Assembly (NCBI GenBank): GCA_021776825.1
Contig: JAJFFG010000001.1
Span: 47,045 to 111,044, forward strand
DNA length: 64,000 nt
From: Planctomycetota bacterium
Lineage (GTDB): Bacteria > Planctomycetota > JAJSAM01 > JAJVHW01
Reading direction: 5' to 3'
Shown here piece after piece: positions 7,378 to 15,904 of the stretch; the stretch's first letter is position 1; each line of letters starts with the position of its first letter. The position numbers and the translations under genes were made by a program. Below the pieces are notes generated by a model, which saw nothing but the letters and a program-made list of their open reading frames with translations, ran no database searches and was not told where the DNA came from.

Positions 7378-9186
7378 ATGTCCCAGCCTGACGCACACGA
7401 CGGCGACCACGGGCACGCTCACCACGAGCCCGGGTTCTTCGGCAAGTACATCTGGTCGACCGACCACAAGATGATCGGGAAGCAGTTCCTGATCACCACG
7501 CTGCTCTGGCTCTTCGTCGGCGGCGCGCTCGCGCTGATCGTCCGCTGGCAGCTCGCCTACCCCGGCAGCGGCGCGGAGGCCGCGCCCGAGATGCCGATCA
7601 TCGGCAGCATCCTCGAGGCGATGTACGGCAAGGCGTCCATCACCGGCGACGTCTACAACATGGCCTTCACGATGCATGCCTCGGTGATGATCTTCCTGGT
7701 CATCATCCCGATGCTCGTCGGCGCGTTCGGGAACTTCTGTATCCCGCTGATGATTGGCGCGCGGGACATGGCGTTCCCGTTCCTGAACGCCGCGTCGTAC
7801 TGGGTCATGTGGCCGGCGTTCGCGCTCTTCGGCGCGTCGTTCGTCATCGACGGTGTCGGCGGCGCCCCGGCGTCCGGCTGGACCGCGTACCCGCCGCTCA
7901 GCTACCTGGCCGGCGACGGTCAAACGCTCTGGTGCATGGGCGTCATCCTGGTCGGCAGCTCGTCGATCATGGGCGCCGTCAACTACATCACCACGATCGT
8001 GACCATGCGCGCGCCCGGCATGCGCTTCTTCCGCATGCCGCTGACCGTCTGGTCGATCTTCATCACCAGCATCCTGTCGCTGCTGGCGACGCCGGTGCTG
8101 ACCTCGGCCATGATCATGCTGATCCTGGACCGCGAGTGGGGCGCGAGCTTCTTCATCCCGGCCGGCCTCTCGGCTGGCCTCGTGGCGGGCGACAACGCGT
8201 TCAACTTCGCGTCGGGCGGCGGCAACCCGATCCTCTACCAGCACCTGTTCTGGTTCTACAGCCACCCCGCTGTCTACATCATGATCCTGCCCTCGATGGG
8301 CATCGCGTCGGATGTGATGGCGACGTTCGCTCGCAAGCCGATCTTCGGCTATCGCCCGATGGTCTACTCCATCGCGGGCATCGCCGGACTGGGCTTCATC
8401 GTCTGGGGCCACCACATGTTCCAGAGCGGCATGAACCCCGCACTGGGCATGACGTTCATGCTCTCGACGATGATGATCGCGCTGCCGTCGGCCATCAAGA
8501 CGTTCAACTGGCTGGCGACGCTCTGGCGCGGCTCGATCCGCTTCACCGTGCCGATGTGCTTCGCGCTTTCGTTCGTGAGCATGTTCGTCATCGGTGGACT
8601 GAGCGGCATCTTCATGGCCGCGACACCGGTGGATATCCACATCCACGACACGTACTTCATCGTGGCGCACATCCACTACGTGCTCTTCGGCGGAAGCCTG
8701 ATGGGCGCGTTCGCGGGGATCTACTACTGGTTCCCGAAGATGTACGGCCGAGAGATGAACCGCACACTCGGCTACGTGCACTTCTGGCTGACGCTCATCG
8801 CGTTCAACATGACGTTCTTCCTGATGCACCTCGTCGGACTCGGCGGCATGCATCGGCGGACGCAGGACCCGTACGCGAAGTACGTCTACATCGACGGCAT
8901 GCTGCCGATGAACAAGGCGATGACGCACGGCGCGATCCTGCTTGGCGTCACGCAGCTGATCCTGCTGTTCAACGTGCTCTGGAGCATGTGGCGCGGCAAG
9001 CCGGCCGAAGCAAACCCGTGGAAGGCGAACACTCTCGAGTGGACGGCGACCCCGGTGAAGCCGGGACACGGCAACTTCGGCGAGTTCCTGCCGACCGTCT
9101 ATCGCGGGCCGTACGAGTACAGCTCGCCCGAGGTCGAAGAGGACTGGCTTCCGCAGAACAAGGATCTGAACGCCGCAACGAAGTAG
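7378..9186 (+). CDS. ctaD: Cytochrome c oxidase subunit I, type A2
   Basis: 602 residues, ATG 2 bp after the coxB stop. Haem and copper ligands are all present: low-spin haem His100; CuB His296 with the cross-linked Tyr300; His345 and His346 (WGHHMF); high-spin and low-spin haem His431/His433 (VAHIHYV). The K-channel Lys374 lies in PSAIKTFNW. In helix VI the usual HPEVY Glu is replaced: the motif is Tyr294-Ser295-His-Pro-Ala-Val-Tyr. This YSHPxVY signature defines A2-type haem-copper oxygen reductases. No subunit III gene follows; ctaA is next after 42 bp. Confidence 0.97.
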   Translation: MSQPDAHDGDHGHAHHEPGFFGKYIWSTDHKMIGKQFLITTLLWLFVGGALALIVRWQLAYPGSGAEAAPEMPIIGSILEAMYGKASITGDVYNMAFTMHASVMIFLVIIPMLVGAFGNFCIPLMIGARDMAFPFLNAASYWVMWPAFALFGASFVIDGVGGAPASGWTAYPPLSYLAGDGQTLWCMGVILVGSSSIMGAVNYITTIVTMRAPGMRFFRMPLTVWSIFITSILSLLATPVLTSAMIMLILDREWGASFFIPAGLSAGLVAGDNAFNFASGGGNPILYQHLFWFYSHPAVYIMILPSMGIASDVMATFARKPIFGYRPMVYSIAGIAGLGFIVWGHHMFQSGMNPALGMTFMLSTMMIALPSAIKTFNWLATLWRGSIRFTVPMCFALSFVSMFVIGGLSGIFMAATPVDIHIHDTYFIVAHIHYVLFGGSLMGAFAGIYYWFPKMYGREMNRTLGYVHFWLTLIAFNMTFFLMHLVGLGGMHRRTQDPYAKYVYIDGMLPMNKAMTHGAILLGVTQLILLFNVLWSMWRGKPAEANPWKANTLEWTATPVKPGHGNFGEFLPTVYRGPYEYSSPEVEEDWLPQNKDLNAATK

Positions 9187-9228
9187 CGCCGGGCATCCCC
9201 GCGCGCTGCAGCGCGTTCCGACTTCCAC

Positions 9229-10188
9229 ATGACGGAGACGCCTCCCGACACGTCCGGGCCGGCGCCCTCGCGAGGGCTACGCCGGTGGGCGCTCTTCTGC
9301 GTCGTCTGGTGCGTGCTGCTGCTCCTAGCGGGCGCGAACGTGCGGACGCAGCGCGGTGGTCTGACGATCCCGGACTGGCCGTGGATGTACGGCGACCTCG
9401 TCCCCGGTTGGGACAAGATCCGACAGATGCTCGGTCCGGACGCGCTGCGTGCGGAGTACCTGCACCGCAAGATCGCCGAGATCATGGGACTGCTGACGAT
9501 CGTGCTGGCCGTGTGGGCCCAGATCCGCGAGCCGCGTGCGTGGGTCCGCAAACTGTGCTGGGGCGCGCTCGCACTCGTGATCGCCCAGGGCATCTTCGGC
9601 GGCCTGGGCGTGCTGACGATGCTCGGCCCGCCGTGGCCGCTGCTGCACTCGGTCTTCGCGCAGATCTACCTCTGTCTACTCGTCACCATCACGACCGTCA
9701 TGGCGCCGTGGTGGCGGACGTTCGAGGAGCGCCCGCTCGACGCGACGTCGATCCCGATCATGCGCGGCTCGGCCGTCGGCGTGCTGGTCCTGCTCGTGCA
9801 CCTGATGCTGGGCGCAGCCGCTCGTCACGGCTACCTCGCGCGTGAGGTCCACGCGATGTTCGCACTGGTCGTGACGATCGTCCTCGTGAAGGTCGTGCTC
9901 TCGTCGTGGGGTGATGCGCCGAAGGACCTGACTCTTCTTCGGCGACCCGGGCTGATCATCGGCGTCCTCGTCGGCGCCCAGATCGTCTTGGGCATGGCCT
10001 CCTACTTCGTCGCCTCCGAGCGGCGCGAGACGCAGCCGCTCGGTCTTGGCTCCATCGCAACGCTCAACCTCCATCTCGTCCTCGGCGCGCTGCTGCTGGC
10101 CACGACGCTCGTGCTGTTCCTCCGCGCGGTGCGCGTCTACGGCATCCCGACCGACGAGCGAGTCGCGGAGTCCGGCGTCACGCGGTGA
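9229..10188 (+). CDS. ctaA: Haem A synthase (COX15/CtaA family)
   Basis: 319 residues with about eight membrane helices. The four conserved helix-associated histidines of the family are visible at His79 (EYLHRK), His140 (LLHSVF), His208 (REVHAM) and His282 (LNLHLV), arranged as two four-helix halves. It oxidises haem O to haem A for the oxidase encoded just upstream. The ATG start lacks a strong Shine-Dalgarno. Its stop overlaps the GTG of ctaB by 4 bp (GTGA), so the two are translationally coupled. Confidence 0.93.
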   Translation: MTETPPDTSGPAPSRGLRRWALFCVVWCVLLLLAGANVRTQRGGLTIPDWPWMYGDLVPGWDKIRQMLGPDALRAEYLHRKIAEIMGLLTIVLAVWAQIREPRAWVRKLCWGALALVIAQGIFGGLGVLTMLGPPWPLLHSVFAQIYLCLLVTITTVMAPWWRTFEERPLDATSIPIMRGSAVGVLVLLVHLMLGAAARHGYLAREVHAMFALVVTIVLVKVVLSSWGDAPKDLTLLRRPGLIIGVLVGAQIVLGMASYFVASERRETQPLGLGSIATLNLHLVLGALLLATTLVLFLRAVRVYGIPTDERVAESGVTR

Positions 10189-11081
10189 ACGCCCAGGACG
10201 TGCCCGCTCCCGTGCTGTCCACCGGCCTGCGACGCGTCGCCGATCTGTTCGCCCTGACGAAACCGAAGCTGAACGCCATGGCGGTGTTCGCTGTCGCCGT
10301 CGGGTGGTGGGCCGAGGCGGGCGCCCCGGCCACGCCCGGACCGTTGCTGTGGGCGATCGCCGGCGCGGGCGCCATCGCGTTCGGCGCCAGCGCCCTGAAC
10401 CAGTACATCGAGCGCGACCGCGATGCGCAGATGGATCGCACGCGCGATCGACCACTCCCGGCCGGACGCGTGACGCCCCGAGATGCTCTCTGGTTCGGCA
10501 CCGTGCTCAGCGTGGCCGGCCTGGCGATCCTCGCGCTGACCTCGACGCCCCTCGCGGCGGCGCTCGGCCTCGCGACGCTGGTGACGTACGTCTGCATCTA
10601 CACACCGCTCAAGACACGTACGTCGCTCAACACGCTCGTCGGGACTCTGCCGGGGGCGCTGCCTCCGCTCATCGGCGCCGCCGCGGCCTCGGGCGCCCTG
10701 TCGTCGCGCGCGTGGTTCCTGTTCGCGTTGATCGGGATCTGGCAGCTGCCGCACTTCCTCGCCATCGCGTGGCTCTACCGCGTCGACTACGGCCGTGCCG
10801 GCTTCGCGATGCTGCCGGTCGTGACCAGCGAGAGCGCCGCGACGGCGCGGCAGGTCCTCCTGCAGGGGCTGCTCACCGTGATCGTTTCGCTGACCGCCGT
10901 CCCGTTCGGGCTCGCCGGCCGCACCTACTTCGTGGTCGCCCTGGTCGCCGGTGTTCTGCTGCTGGCCGCCGGGGCGCAATTCGCTGTGCGGCGTACGGAC
11001 GTCTCGGCCCGCCTGCTCCTGCGCGCCTCGCTCGTGCACCTGCCGCTCGTCCTCGCCGCATTCGCGCTGGATCCGGCATGA
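10185..11081 (+). CDS. ctaB: Protohaem IX farnesyltransferase (haem O synthase)
   Basis: 298 residues, a UbiA-superfamily polytopic protein. The first Asp-rich motif is intact (NQYIERDRDAQMDRT with RDRPLPAG), as is the second-motif region YTPLKTRTSLNTLVG. It transfers a farnesyl group to haem B to make haem O, the substrate of CtaA. The GTG start overlaps the ctaA stop. The following 81 bp before the SCO gene hold no visible hairpin, so the operon probably continues. Confidence 0.94.
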   Translation: MNAQDVPAPVLSTGLRRVADLFALTKPKLNAMAVFAVAVGWWAEAGAPATPGPLLWAIAGAGAIAFGASALNQYIERDRDAQMDRTRDRPLPAGRVTPRDALWFGTVLSVAGLAILALTSTPLAAALGLATLVTYVCIYTPLKTRTSLNTLVGTLPGALPPLIGAAAASGALSSRAWFLFALIGIWQLPHFLAIAWLYRVDYGRAGFAMLPVVTSESAATARQVLLQGLLTVIVSLTAVPFGLAGRTYFVVALVAGVLLLAAGAQFAVRRTDVSARLLLRASLVHLPLVLAAFALDPA

Positions 11082-11162
11082 GGTCGTCGCGCTCCGCGTT
11101 TTCGTGGGTGACGTGCTCCGGTTCGCGATCGTGAGCGGTTCGGACCGCCGAGGAGACCTCAG

Positions 11163-11849
11163 ATGACCCGTTCCCCCCACATCGTGATCGCGCTCGCTTC
11201 CTGTCTCGTCGCTGGCTCCCTCGCGGCATGCTCCGACGAGACCGAGACCAGCGACGGTCCGCACATCGTCGAGCTGGTCGATCAGCCGGAGCACGAGGGC
11301 AGCGATCCGCCGCCGCTCGTCACGGCGAACCCGGACAGCAATCTGCTCGCGAAGCCGGTGGGGCAGCTCGACGAGTGGGACGCGGTCGAGCGTTCCGGCA
11401 GGGTGATGAGCACGGGCGACCTGCGCGGGCGGTTCTCGGTCGTGAGCTTCATCTTCACGAGCTGCAACTACCCGTGTCCGCCCATGTGCGACGCGATGAA
11501 ACTGATCCAGAACGAGACGAAGGGTGCCGACGATCTCGTGCTCGCGTCGTTCACTGTCGACCCCGAGCGCGACACTCCCGAGGTGCTCTCGGAGTTCGCG
11601 GATGGGTACGGCGCCGACAAGGAGCGCTGGCTGTTCCTGCGTCTGTCGCTCGGGCACATCAAGGCGATCACGCGTGACGAGCTGCTCGTCGGGGACGGCG
11701 GCGATCCGATCATGCACAGCGCCAAACTGATCCTGCTCGACAAGCAGGGACGCGGGCGTGCGTACTACGAGCCGACCAGCGACGGCGCCTGGTTCAAGAA
11801 GCTCCAGAACGATCTCGAGACGCTGCGCGCAGAACCCAGCGACGGCTGA
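11163..11849 (+). CDS. SCO1/SenC-type copper chaperone lipoprotein
   Basis: 228 residues from ATG 11163. A lipobox ends at Cys23 (GSLAAC). The thioredoxin-like fold carries the copper-binding set FTSCNYPCP (Cys101/Cys105, with a further Cys109) and the distal His185 in DPIMHSAKL. SCO proteins deliver or reduce copper for the CuA centre of subunit II. One base separates its stop from the GTG of the DUF420 gene. The third cysteine in the CxxxC region is a small departure from the usual motif. Confidence 0.92.
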   Translation: MTRSPHIVIALASCLVAGSLAACSDETETSDGPHIVELVDQPEHEGSDPPPLVTANPDSNLLAKPVGQLDEWDAVERSGRVMSTGDLRGRFSVVSFIFTSCNYPCPPMCDAMKLIQNETKGADDLVLASFTVDPERDTPEVLSEFADGYGADKERWLFLRLSLGHIKAITRDELLVGDGGDPIMHSAKLILLDKQGRGRAYYEPTSDGAWFKKLQNDLETLRAEPSDG

Positions 11850-11850
11850 C

Positions 11851-12285
11851 GTGCAGGACGCGCATGCGGCCCTGAACGCCGCGCTGAACCTCACGTCGGG
11901 TGTGCTCCTGGTGGCCGGCTGGCGTGCCGTGCGTGCGCGGAAGATCGGCCTCCACAAGCGCCTGATGCTCTCAGCGCTCGGCGTGTCCGTCGTCTTCCTC
12001 GTCTCGTACCTGACCCGCTTCGCGCTGAAGGGTGAGACCACGCGCTTCCCCGACGTCGGGACGTGGCGCAGCGTCTACCTGTGCGTCCTGCTCACGCACA
12101 CGGTGCTCGCGGCGATCGTCCCGTTCCTCGCGCTCCGCACCGCCTGGCTCGGCTGGAAGGACCGCCTCGCGTCCCACCGTCGGCTGGCGCGTTGGACGCT
12201 GCCGATCTGGCTCTATGTCTCGGTCACCGGCGTCGTGATCTACGCGATGCTCTATCACTTGGCGCCCGCACTGACGGGCGCGTAA
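11851..12285 (+). CDS. DUF420 four-helix membrane protein (oxidase operon)
   Basis: 144 residues from GTG 11851, one base after the SCO stop. Four hydrophobic helices carry the DUF420 pattern: an N-terminal ALNAALN segment, GLHKRLM, the THTVLA helix and a HRRLARWTLPIWLYV segment, with conserved histidines. DUF420 genes commonly sit beside SCO and oxidase genes and are thought to act in oxidase assembly or copper handling, though the biochemical role is unsettled. It is followed after 11 bp by the candidate selenoprotein. Confidence 0.87.
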   Translation: MQDAHAALNAALNLTSGVLLVAGWRAVRARKIGLHKRLMLSALGVSVVFLVSYLTRFALKGETTRFPDVGTWRSVYLCVLLTHTVLAAIVPFLALRTAWLGWKDRLASHRRLARWTLPIWLYVSVTGVVIYAMLYHLAPALTGA

Positions 12286-12296
12286 CGTCCGGACGG

Positions 12297-12572
12297 ATGA
12301 AACTCGCACGACTCGCCACTGCCGCCCCGCTCGCGCTGCTGCTGACGCTGCAGACGACGGCGTTCGCCTGACCGAACTGCGTCTCGGCGGTCGCCGGGAA
12401 CAGTGAGGCGGGTGGCCCCGATCCCGCCACCGGATTCGCGTGGTCGATCATCTTCATGATCGTGTCCGTGCTCAGCCTGGCCGGCGGGCTCGTGTTCTTC
12501 ATCGCGCGCACCGTGAAGCGCGCCGACGCGGCCGAGGCCGCGTCTGAAGCCGCCGCGCTCGACGCCGCCTGA
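12297..12572 (+). CDS. Candidate selenoprotein: exported/membrane protein with N-terminal Sec-Pro-Asn-Cys (in-frame TGA at 12369-12371)
   Basis: Read through TGA 12369, the frame encodes 91 residues: a clear Sec-type signal peptide (residues 1-24, ending AFA), residue 25 = UGA, then Pro-Asn-Cys28, a Gly/Ala linker, one membrane helix (about 46-66) and an Ala/Glu-rich tail. Either half alone makes little sense. The first is a bare signal peptide; the second has no start, RBS or signal. UGA thus replaces the first Cys of a CxxC motif. From memory, small planctomycete proteins beginning ACPNC occur beside SCO/DUF420 genes; this cannot be searched here. A SECIS-like hairpin with a GGUC loop begins 11 nt after the UGA. 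Expected role: a thiol/selenol redox or copper-handling factor for cytochrome oxidase. A nonsense mutation is the alternative. Confidence 0.78.
12382..12399 (+). promoter_or_regulatory. Bacterial SECIS-like hairpin for the UPNC protein
   Basis: The stem TCTCGGC/GCCGGGA (7 bp, one U.G) closes the four-base apical loop GGTC at 12389-12392. The loop begins 18 nt after the UGA. In E. coli fdhF the SelB-recognised loop also contains GGUC, with its first G 19 nt after the UGA. It also meets the general bacterial rule of a small loop with G at position 1 or 2, about 16-37 nt from UGA. Confidence 0.75.
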
Positions 12573-12577
12573 GACGG

Positions 12578-12988
12578 CTACTTCGCGGCGATGGCTGCCA
12601 TCAGTCCGATGGCGCCGAGCACCCCGACCAGGCCGACCAGGATCAAGACGACGATCAGTGCCTGGCTCGTGCCGACGTTCGTCCGATACGGGTCGATCTC
12701 CGACTGTCCGTCCATCGACCGGCGGTCGGCCGAGCGCTTCAGGCGGATGCGCTGATCGTCGAACTTCTCGACCATCTCCCAGCCCGCCTGCGACTCCTCG
12801 TCGAGGATCGCCTGCATCTTGGTGCGGTCGGCGAACACCCTCGTCGCCGACCGGATGATCTTGAACTCCCAGCCCTCGAGATCCTCGGGCCGATACCCCG
12901 TCATCGACTCTTCCTCCTCCGCCATCATCCGAGCGGCTGCTGCTGCCGCTGCTGAGGATGCCGCTGATGCTGCTACTACACCTGACAT
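12578..12988 (-). CDS. Small tail-anchored hypothetical protein
   Basis: 136 residues. An Ala-rich N-terminus is followed by a conserved-looking core (GWEFKIIRSATRVFADRTKM .. ILDEESQAGWEMVEKFD), a charged linker and a C-terminal membrane helix (about 108-130), suggesting a tail anchor with the core in the cytoplasm. No catalytic motif is recognised. An alternative start at the internal Met before TGYRPEDLEGWEF would remove the Ala-rich stretch. It ends 5 bp past the selenoprotein stop, on the opposite strand. Its upstream region holds direct repeats (13017-13087) that could be regulatory. Confidence 0.7.
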   Translation of the reverse strand: MSGVVAASAASSAAAAAAARMMAEEEESMTGYRPEDLEGWEFKIIRSATRVFADRTKMQAILDEESQAGWEMVEKFDDQRIRLKRSADRRSMDGQSEIDPYRTNVGTSQALIVVLILVGLVGVLGAIGLMAAIAAK

Positions 12989-13016
12989 GATGCGGATTCC
13001 AACCGGGGGCCCCCCT

Positions 13017-13087
13017 CCGAGTTCGGGGAAACACCTCGAGTTCGGGGAAACACCCCGGAGTTCGGGGGAACACCTCGAGATCGAGGG
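13017..13087. repeat. About 3.5 direct repeats of 19-20 bp upstream of the tail-anchored protein gene
   Basis: Units start at 13017, 13036, 13055 and (partial) 13075. The consensus is close to TCGAGTTCGGGGAAACACC; unit 3 has one extra base. They lie 29-99 bp upstream of the minus-strand start at 12988, a position typical of operator arrays. No known regulator motif is recognised. Confidence 0.7.
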
Positions 13088-13122
13088 ATCATGCCGAGTT
13101 CAGCGAAGCGGGCCAGACCCGA

Positions 13123-13620
13123 TCAGAAGTCGGCGGCGACGCTCACGAGGCGCCAGACCCCGTCGCGGCCGTAGCGCATCTTGGCGTCGAACGTGACCAT
13201 CTGGCCGGGCTTCTCCTTGTCCGGTCCCTTGAACCGGATCTGCGCGACCTTGATCTGCTCGAGGGCCTCCATCGTGGCGGCACCGAGCGCGGCGTCGATG
13301 GACGCGGCGTCGGTCAGCGTGCTGATCCGTCCGACGGTGACGAGCTGCTGGAAGCAGTTCTTCTCGAACTTCGCCTTCTGGTCCGCCGGGAGCGAGTCGT
13401 ACTCTCCCGCCCGCGCGTCACCGACCGTCATCATCCACTCGGCGACGTCGAGCTTGCCGCGCACGCTCGCGACCTCGCCGGTGGCGCCGGCGATGAGGAT
13501 GTCCCTCAGTGCGCGCTTCGCGGCCGCGGGGTCGCCGCTGCCCCCACTCCCACCGCAGGCGGTGAGCATGAGCGAAGCGGCCAGTACGGCCAGAGTCCCC
13601 AACATCGCTGCGATCCGCAT
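13123..13620 (-). CDS. Small lipoprotein, hypothetical
   Basis: 165 residues from the ATG whose complement is at 13618-13620, preceded by GGGAG. The lipobox LTAC puts the modified Cys near residue 21, followed by a Gly/Ser linker. The remainder resembles a nuclear-transport-factor-2-like small alpha+beta domain (AAAKRALRDILIAGATGEVA .. early, and MRYGRDGVWRLVSVAADF at the end), a common form of planctomycete exported proteins. That fold assignment is tentative. The frame continues upstream of this start but lacks a signal peptide there. Confidence 0.72.
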   Translation of the reverse strand: MRIAAMLGTLAVLAASLMLTACGGSGGSGDPAAAKRALRDILIAGATGEVASVRGKLDVAEWMMTVGDARAGEYDSLPADQKAKFEKNCFQQLVTVGRISTLTDAASIDAALGAATMEALEQIKVAQIRFKGPDKEKPGQMVTFDAKMRYGRDGVWRLVSVAADF

Positions 13621-13723
13621 GGTCGTGTCTCCCGTCGTCCCCGCGGGAGAGCGTACGCCCCCCGCAGAGCCGGCGCACGCGTCCAGCGAACTCCGGTCCG
13701 ACACGTGCCCCGAACCCGCCGCC

Positions 13724-14932
13724 TCAGCCCGATCGGACGTCGATGTCACGGGCAACGGCTTCGGCGACGATCGCGCGCGCCGCCGCCCAACCATGTGTCC
13801 CGAGAAGCCTGAGTCGGACGCGCTCGGCGCCGTCGATGATCTCGATCACCGGCTCCGCCCCGGCCGTGTCCAGCCCGGCCTCTCTCAGCCGCCGCGTCAC
13901 GATGTCGACGCTGCGACCACCCGTACGGCCCGTTCCGGCGTAGACGCTCTCGGCTCCCCCGGTGACGAGATGGGCGACCCCCGCTCCGACGAGACCGCCG
14001 ACGGAACCGGCCATCCGCATCGTGCGTTCCTTCCCGTGATGGACGCCCTGGATGACGACGCAGCCGATCGCACTCCAACGCACGTTGCGATCTCCGGCGA
14101 ACGACGAGAGTTCGACTCCGGACTCGGTGACCGAGAGCGCGCCGAACACTGAGCGTGCGCGAAGGGTGGATGGCAGCGAGAGCACGAATGCGAGACCGCC
14201 AATCATGAAGCAGAACGCCGGTAGATGCGGATCAGAGGTCACAACGCCGTAGGTCAGGGTCACCACGACGAGGAGGTGGCAGATGATCAGCGAGGCGCGC
14301 TGTCCCATGGCGAACTTCGTGCTCGCTCTGAAGCGTGCCGGCAGGTCGGGGCGCCATGTGCCCTCCGGCGCCGTGGCACGGTCCTTCGCGTTCTGCTTCT
14401 GCTCGCGGTGCCAGCCCGCTGCCTCGGCCACGATCTCTCGTTGCATCGCCTGTGGCATGTCAAACGGGTACGCGGTCGTCAGGAACGGAACGACAATCTC
14501 CGAGTCGGAGTGCGCGCGGAGGGCCGCGATGCGAGAACGGTCCTCGCCGAGGGTCTGCGGCTCGCCGTGTCTAGCAGCAACCTGATAGTCGAACGGCGCC
14601 GCTCCGTCCTGGTCGAGTCGAAGCCGCATCTGCCGAATCGGCGCCGGCGAGTCGGTCGTCCTGTCGGTGATGACTCTCAGCGCGATCGGGTCGGCGCCGG
14701 CTGCACAGGCGACGACTCCGGCTCGAAGCCGCAGTGCCTCCAGCAGCAGTCTGGCGCCGACGGTGGTCAGCAGCAGCCCGAGTCCGGGCAGCGCGAGGTA
14801 GTCCATGGGCCCCTGCAGACCCTCGAACTTGATCGCGGTCACCACCAGCAGGCCCACTCCGGCGGCGAGCACGGAGCCGCGGATCCAGAGCCCCTCACGG
14901 AGTGTTCTGTGAAGCCGGAGTGACCCACGCAT
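13724..14932 (-). CDS. Polytopic membrane protein of unknown function
   Basis: 402 residues, starting at the ATG complementary to 14930-14932 with GGGGAATGTGAG just upstream. Two N-terminal membrane helices (about 18-38 and 46-70) lead into a soluble beta-rich domain containing SEIVVPFLTTAYPFDMPQ. A second helical pair at about 215-260 is followed by a PH-like or GRAM-like C-terminal domain (ALSVTESGVELSSFAG). No family name can be given with confidence. It has its own promoter region and is not overlapped by neighbours. Confidence 0.7.
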   Translation of the reverse strand: MRGSLRLHRTLREGLWIRGSVLAAGVGLLVVTAIKFEGLQGPMDYLALPGLGLLLTTVGARLLLEALRLRAGVVACAAGADPIALRVITDRTTDSPAPIRQMRLRLDQDGAAPFDYQVAARHGEPQTLGEDRSRIAALRAHSDSEIVVPFLTTAYPFDMPQAMQREIVAEAAGWHREQKQNAKDRATAPEGTWRPDLPARFRASTKFAMGQRASLIICHLLVVVTLTYGVVTSDPHLPAFCFMIGGLAFVLSLPSTLRARSVFGALSVTESGVELSSFAGDRNVRWSAIGCVVIQGVHHGKERTMRMAGSVGGLVGAGVAHLVTGGAESVYAGTGRTGGRSVDIVTRRLREAGLDTAGAEPVIEIIDGAERVRLRLLGTHGWAAARAIVAEAVARDIDVRSG

Positions 14933-15046
14933 CTCACATTCCCCAGGGGTGAGCAAGGAGAGTACTGCGCTGAGGCCGAGAGCGTCCACGGCCGTGGCGC
15001 GCGCGACGACGTGCGCTCGCTGCTTCGGCTGACCGGACGGCGCCCG

Positions 15047-15904
15047 TCAGAACGGAAGCTCGAGGTTCTCGCCCGTCGCGCCGGCCTCCTTCGCGCGGAG
15101 GTACTCCTTGCCGGGCTCGCAGATCTCGGAGAAGTCGCACCAGCCGCAGAGGGGGTTCGGGGTGGCGTCGAAGTCCTCGGTCTTCCAGTCGGCGAGCATG
15201 CGGCCGCAGACGGTGAGGATCTCGTCCTTCTTGCGCGCGATCAGCGCGTCGTCGGGCTTGAAGCCGATCTCGAGCTCGTCGTTGAGATAGAGGAAGCTGC
15301 AGCGCGCGACGGTGCCGCGGAACTTGGTGCTGACGACCAGCGCGTAGGCAGTCAGCTGGAGGTCCTTCTCCGCGACCTTGGCCGGGTCCTTCTCCCAGGG
15401 CGGCTTGCCGGTCTTGTAGTCGATCACGATGAGCTCGCCCTCGGGCGTGCGGTCGATGCGGTCGATCTTGCCGCCGAGCGTGACGTCGTCGGTGAGCCGC
15501 AGTTCGTGGAACTGCTCCGTCGTGAGCGGGACGGTCGTCGTGTCCTGCGTCTGGAAGAAGCGGTACAGCATGTTCAGGCCCTTCTGGCCCCACGCCTTCT
15601 CGTTCTCCCGGTTGCCCTCGAAGGCCTCCTCGCGGACCTTCTTCTGCTTCCAGCCGTTGCGCTTGAAGATCCCGCGCCCGGCCCAGGCGTCGCGCAGCAG
15701 ATTGTTGAGCGTCTCGAGCGTGCGATCGCTGGCGGGCACCTTCGAGAGGTCGAAGAACTTCTCCAGTGCGTCGTGGACGGCGTTGCCGAGCACGAGGTGC
15801 GGCGACGCCTTCGAGTACTGGCGCCGCAGGTCCGGGTCCCGCGAGTAGAAGTACTTGCGGGGGCAGTTCAGGTAGCTCTCGATCTGCGTTGGATAGAACT
15901 TCAC
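15047..15904 (-). CDS. RecB-family PD-(D/E)XK nuclease with Fe-S cysteine motif
   Basis: 285 residues from GTG (complement 15902-15904). The start matches the family's typical opening (KFYPTQIESYLNCPRKYFY). The nuclease core is visible as GNAVHDALEKFF, GKIDRID and VIDYKTGK, giving the His, Asp and D-x-K catalytic set. Cys14, together with Cys253, Cys256 and Cys262 (CGWCDFSEIC), forms the four-cysteine 4Fe-4S arrangement known from AddB and Cas4-like nucleases. It has no helicase domain and no CRISPR genes nearby, so a general DNA repair role is likelier than Cas4. It is divergent from gltX. Confidence 0.88.
   Translation of the reverse strand: MKFYPTQIESYLNCPRKYFYSRDPDLRRQYSKASPHLVLGNAVHDALEKFFDLSKVPASDRTLETLNNLLRDAWAGRGIFKRNGWKQKKVREEAFEGNRENEKAWGQKGLNMLYRFFQTQDTTTVPLTTEQFHELRLTDDVTLGGKIDRIDRTPEGELIVIDYKTGKPPWEKDPAKVAEKDLQLTAYALVVSTKFRGTVARCSFLYLNDELEIGFKPDDALIARKKDEILTVCGRMLADWKTEDFDATPNPLCGWCDFSEICEPGKEYLRAKEAGATGENLELPF

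Noticed and set aside
15047..15904. Cas4 and a CRISPR locus
   Set aside because: The nuclease has a Cas4-like cysteine pattern, but there are no cas genes and no spaced direct repeats anywhere in the window.
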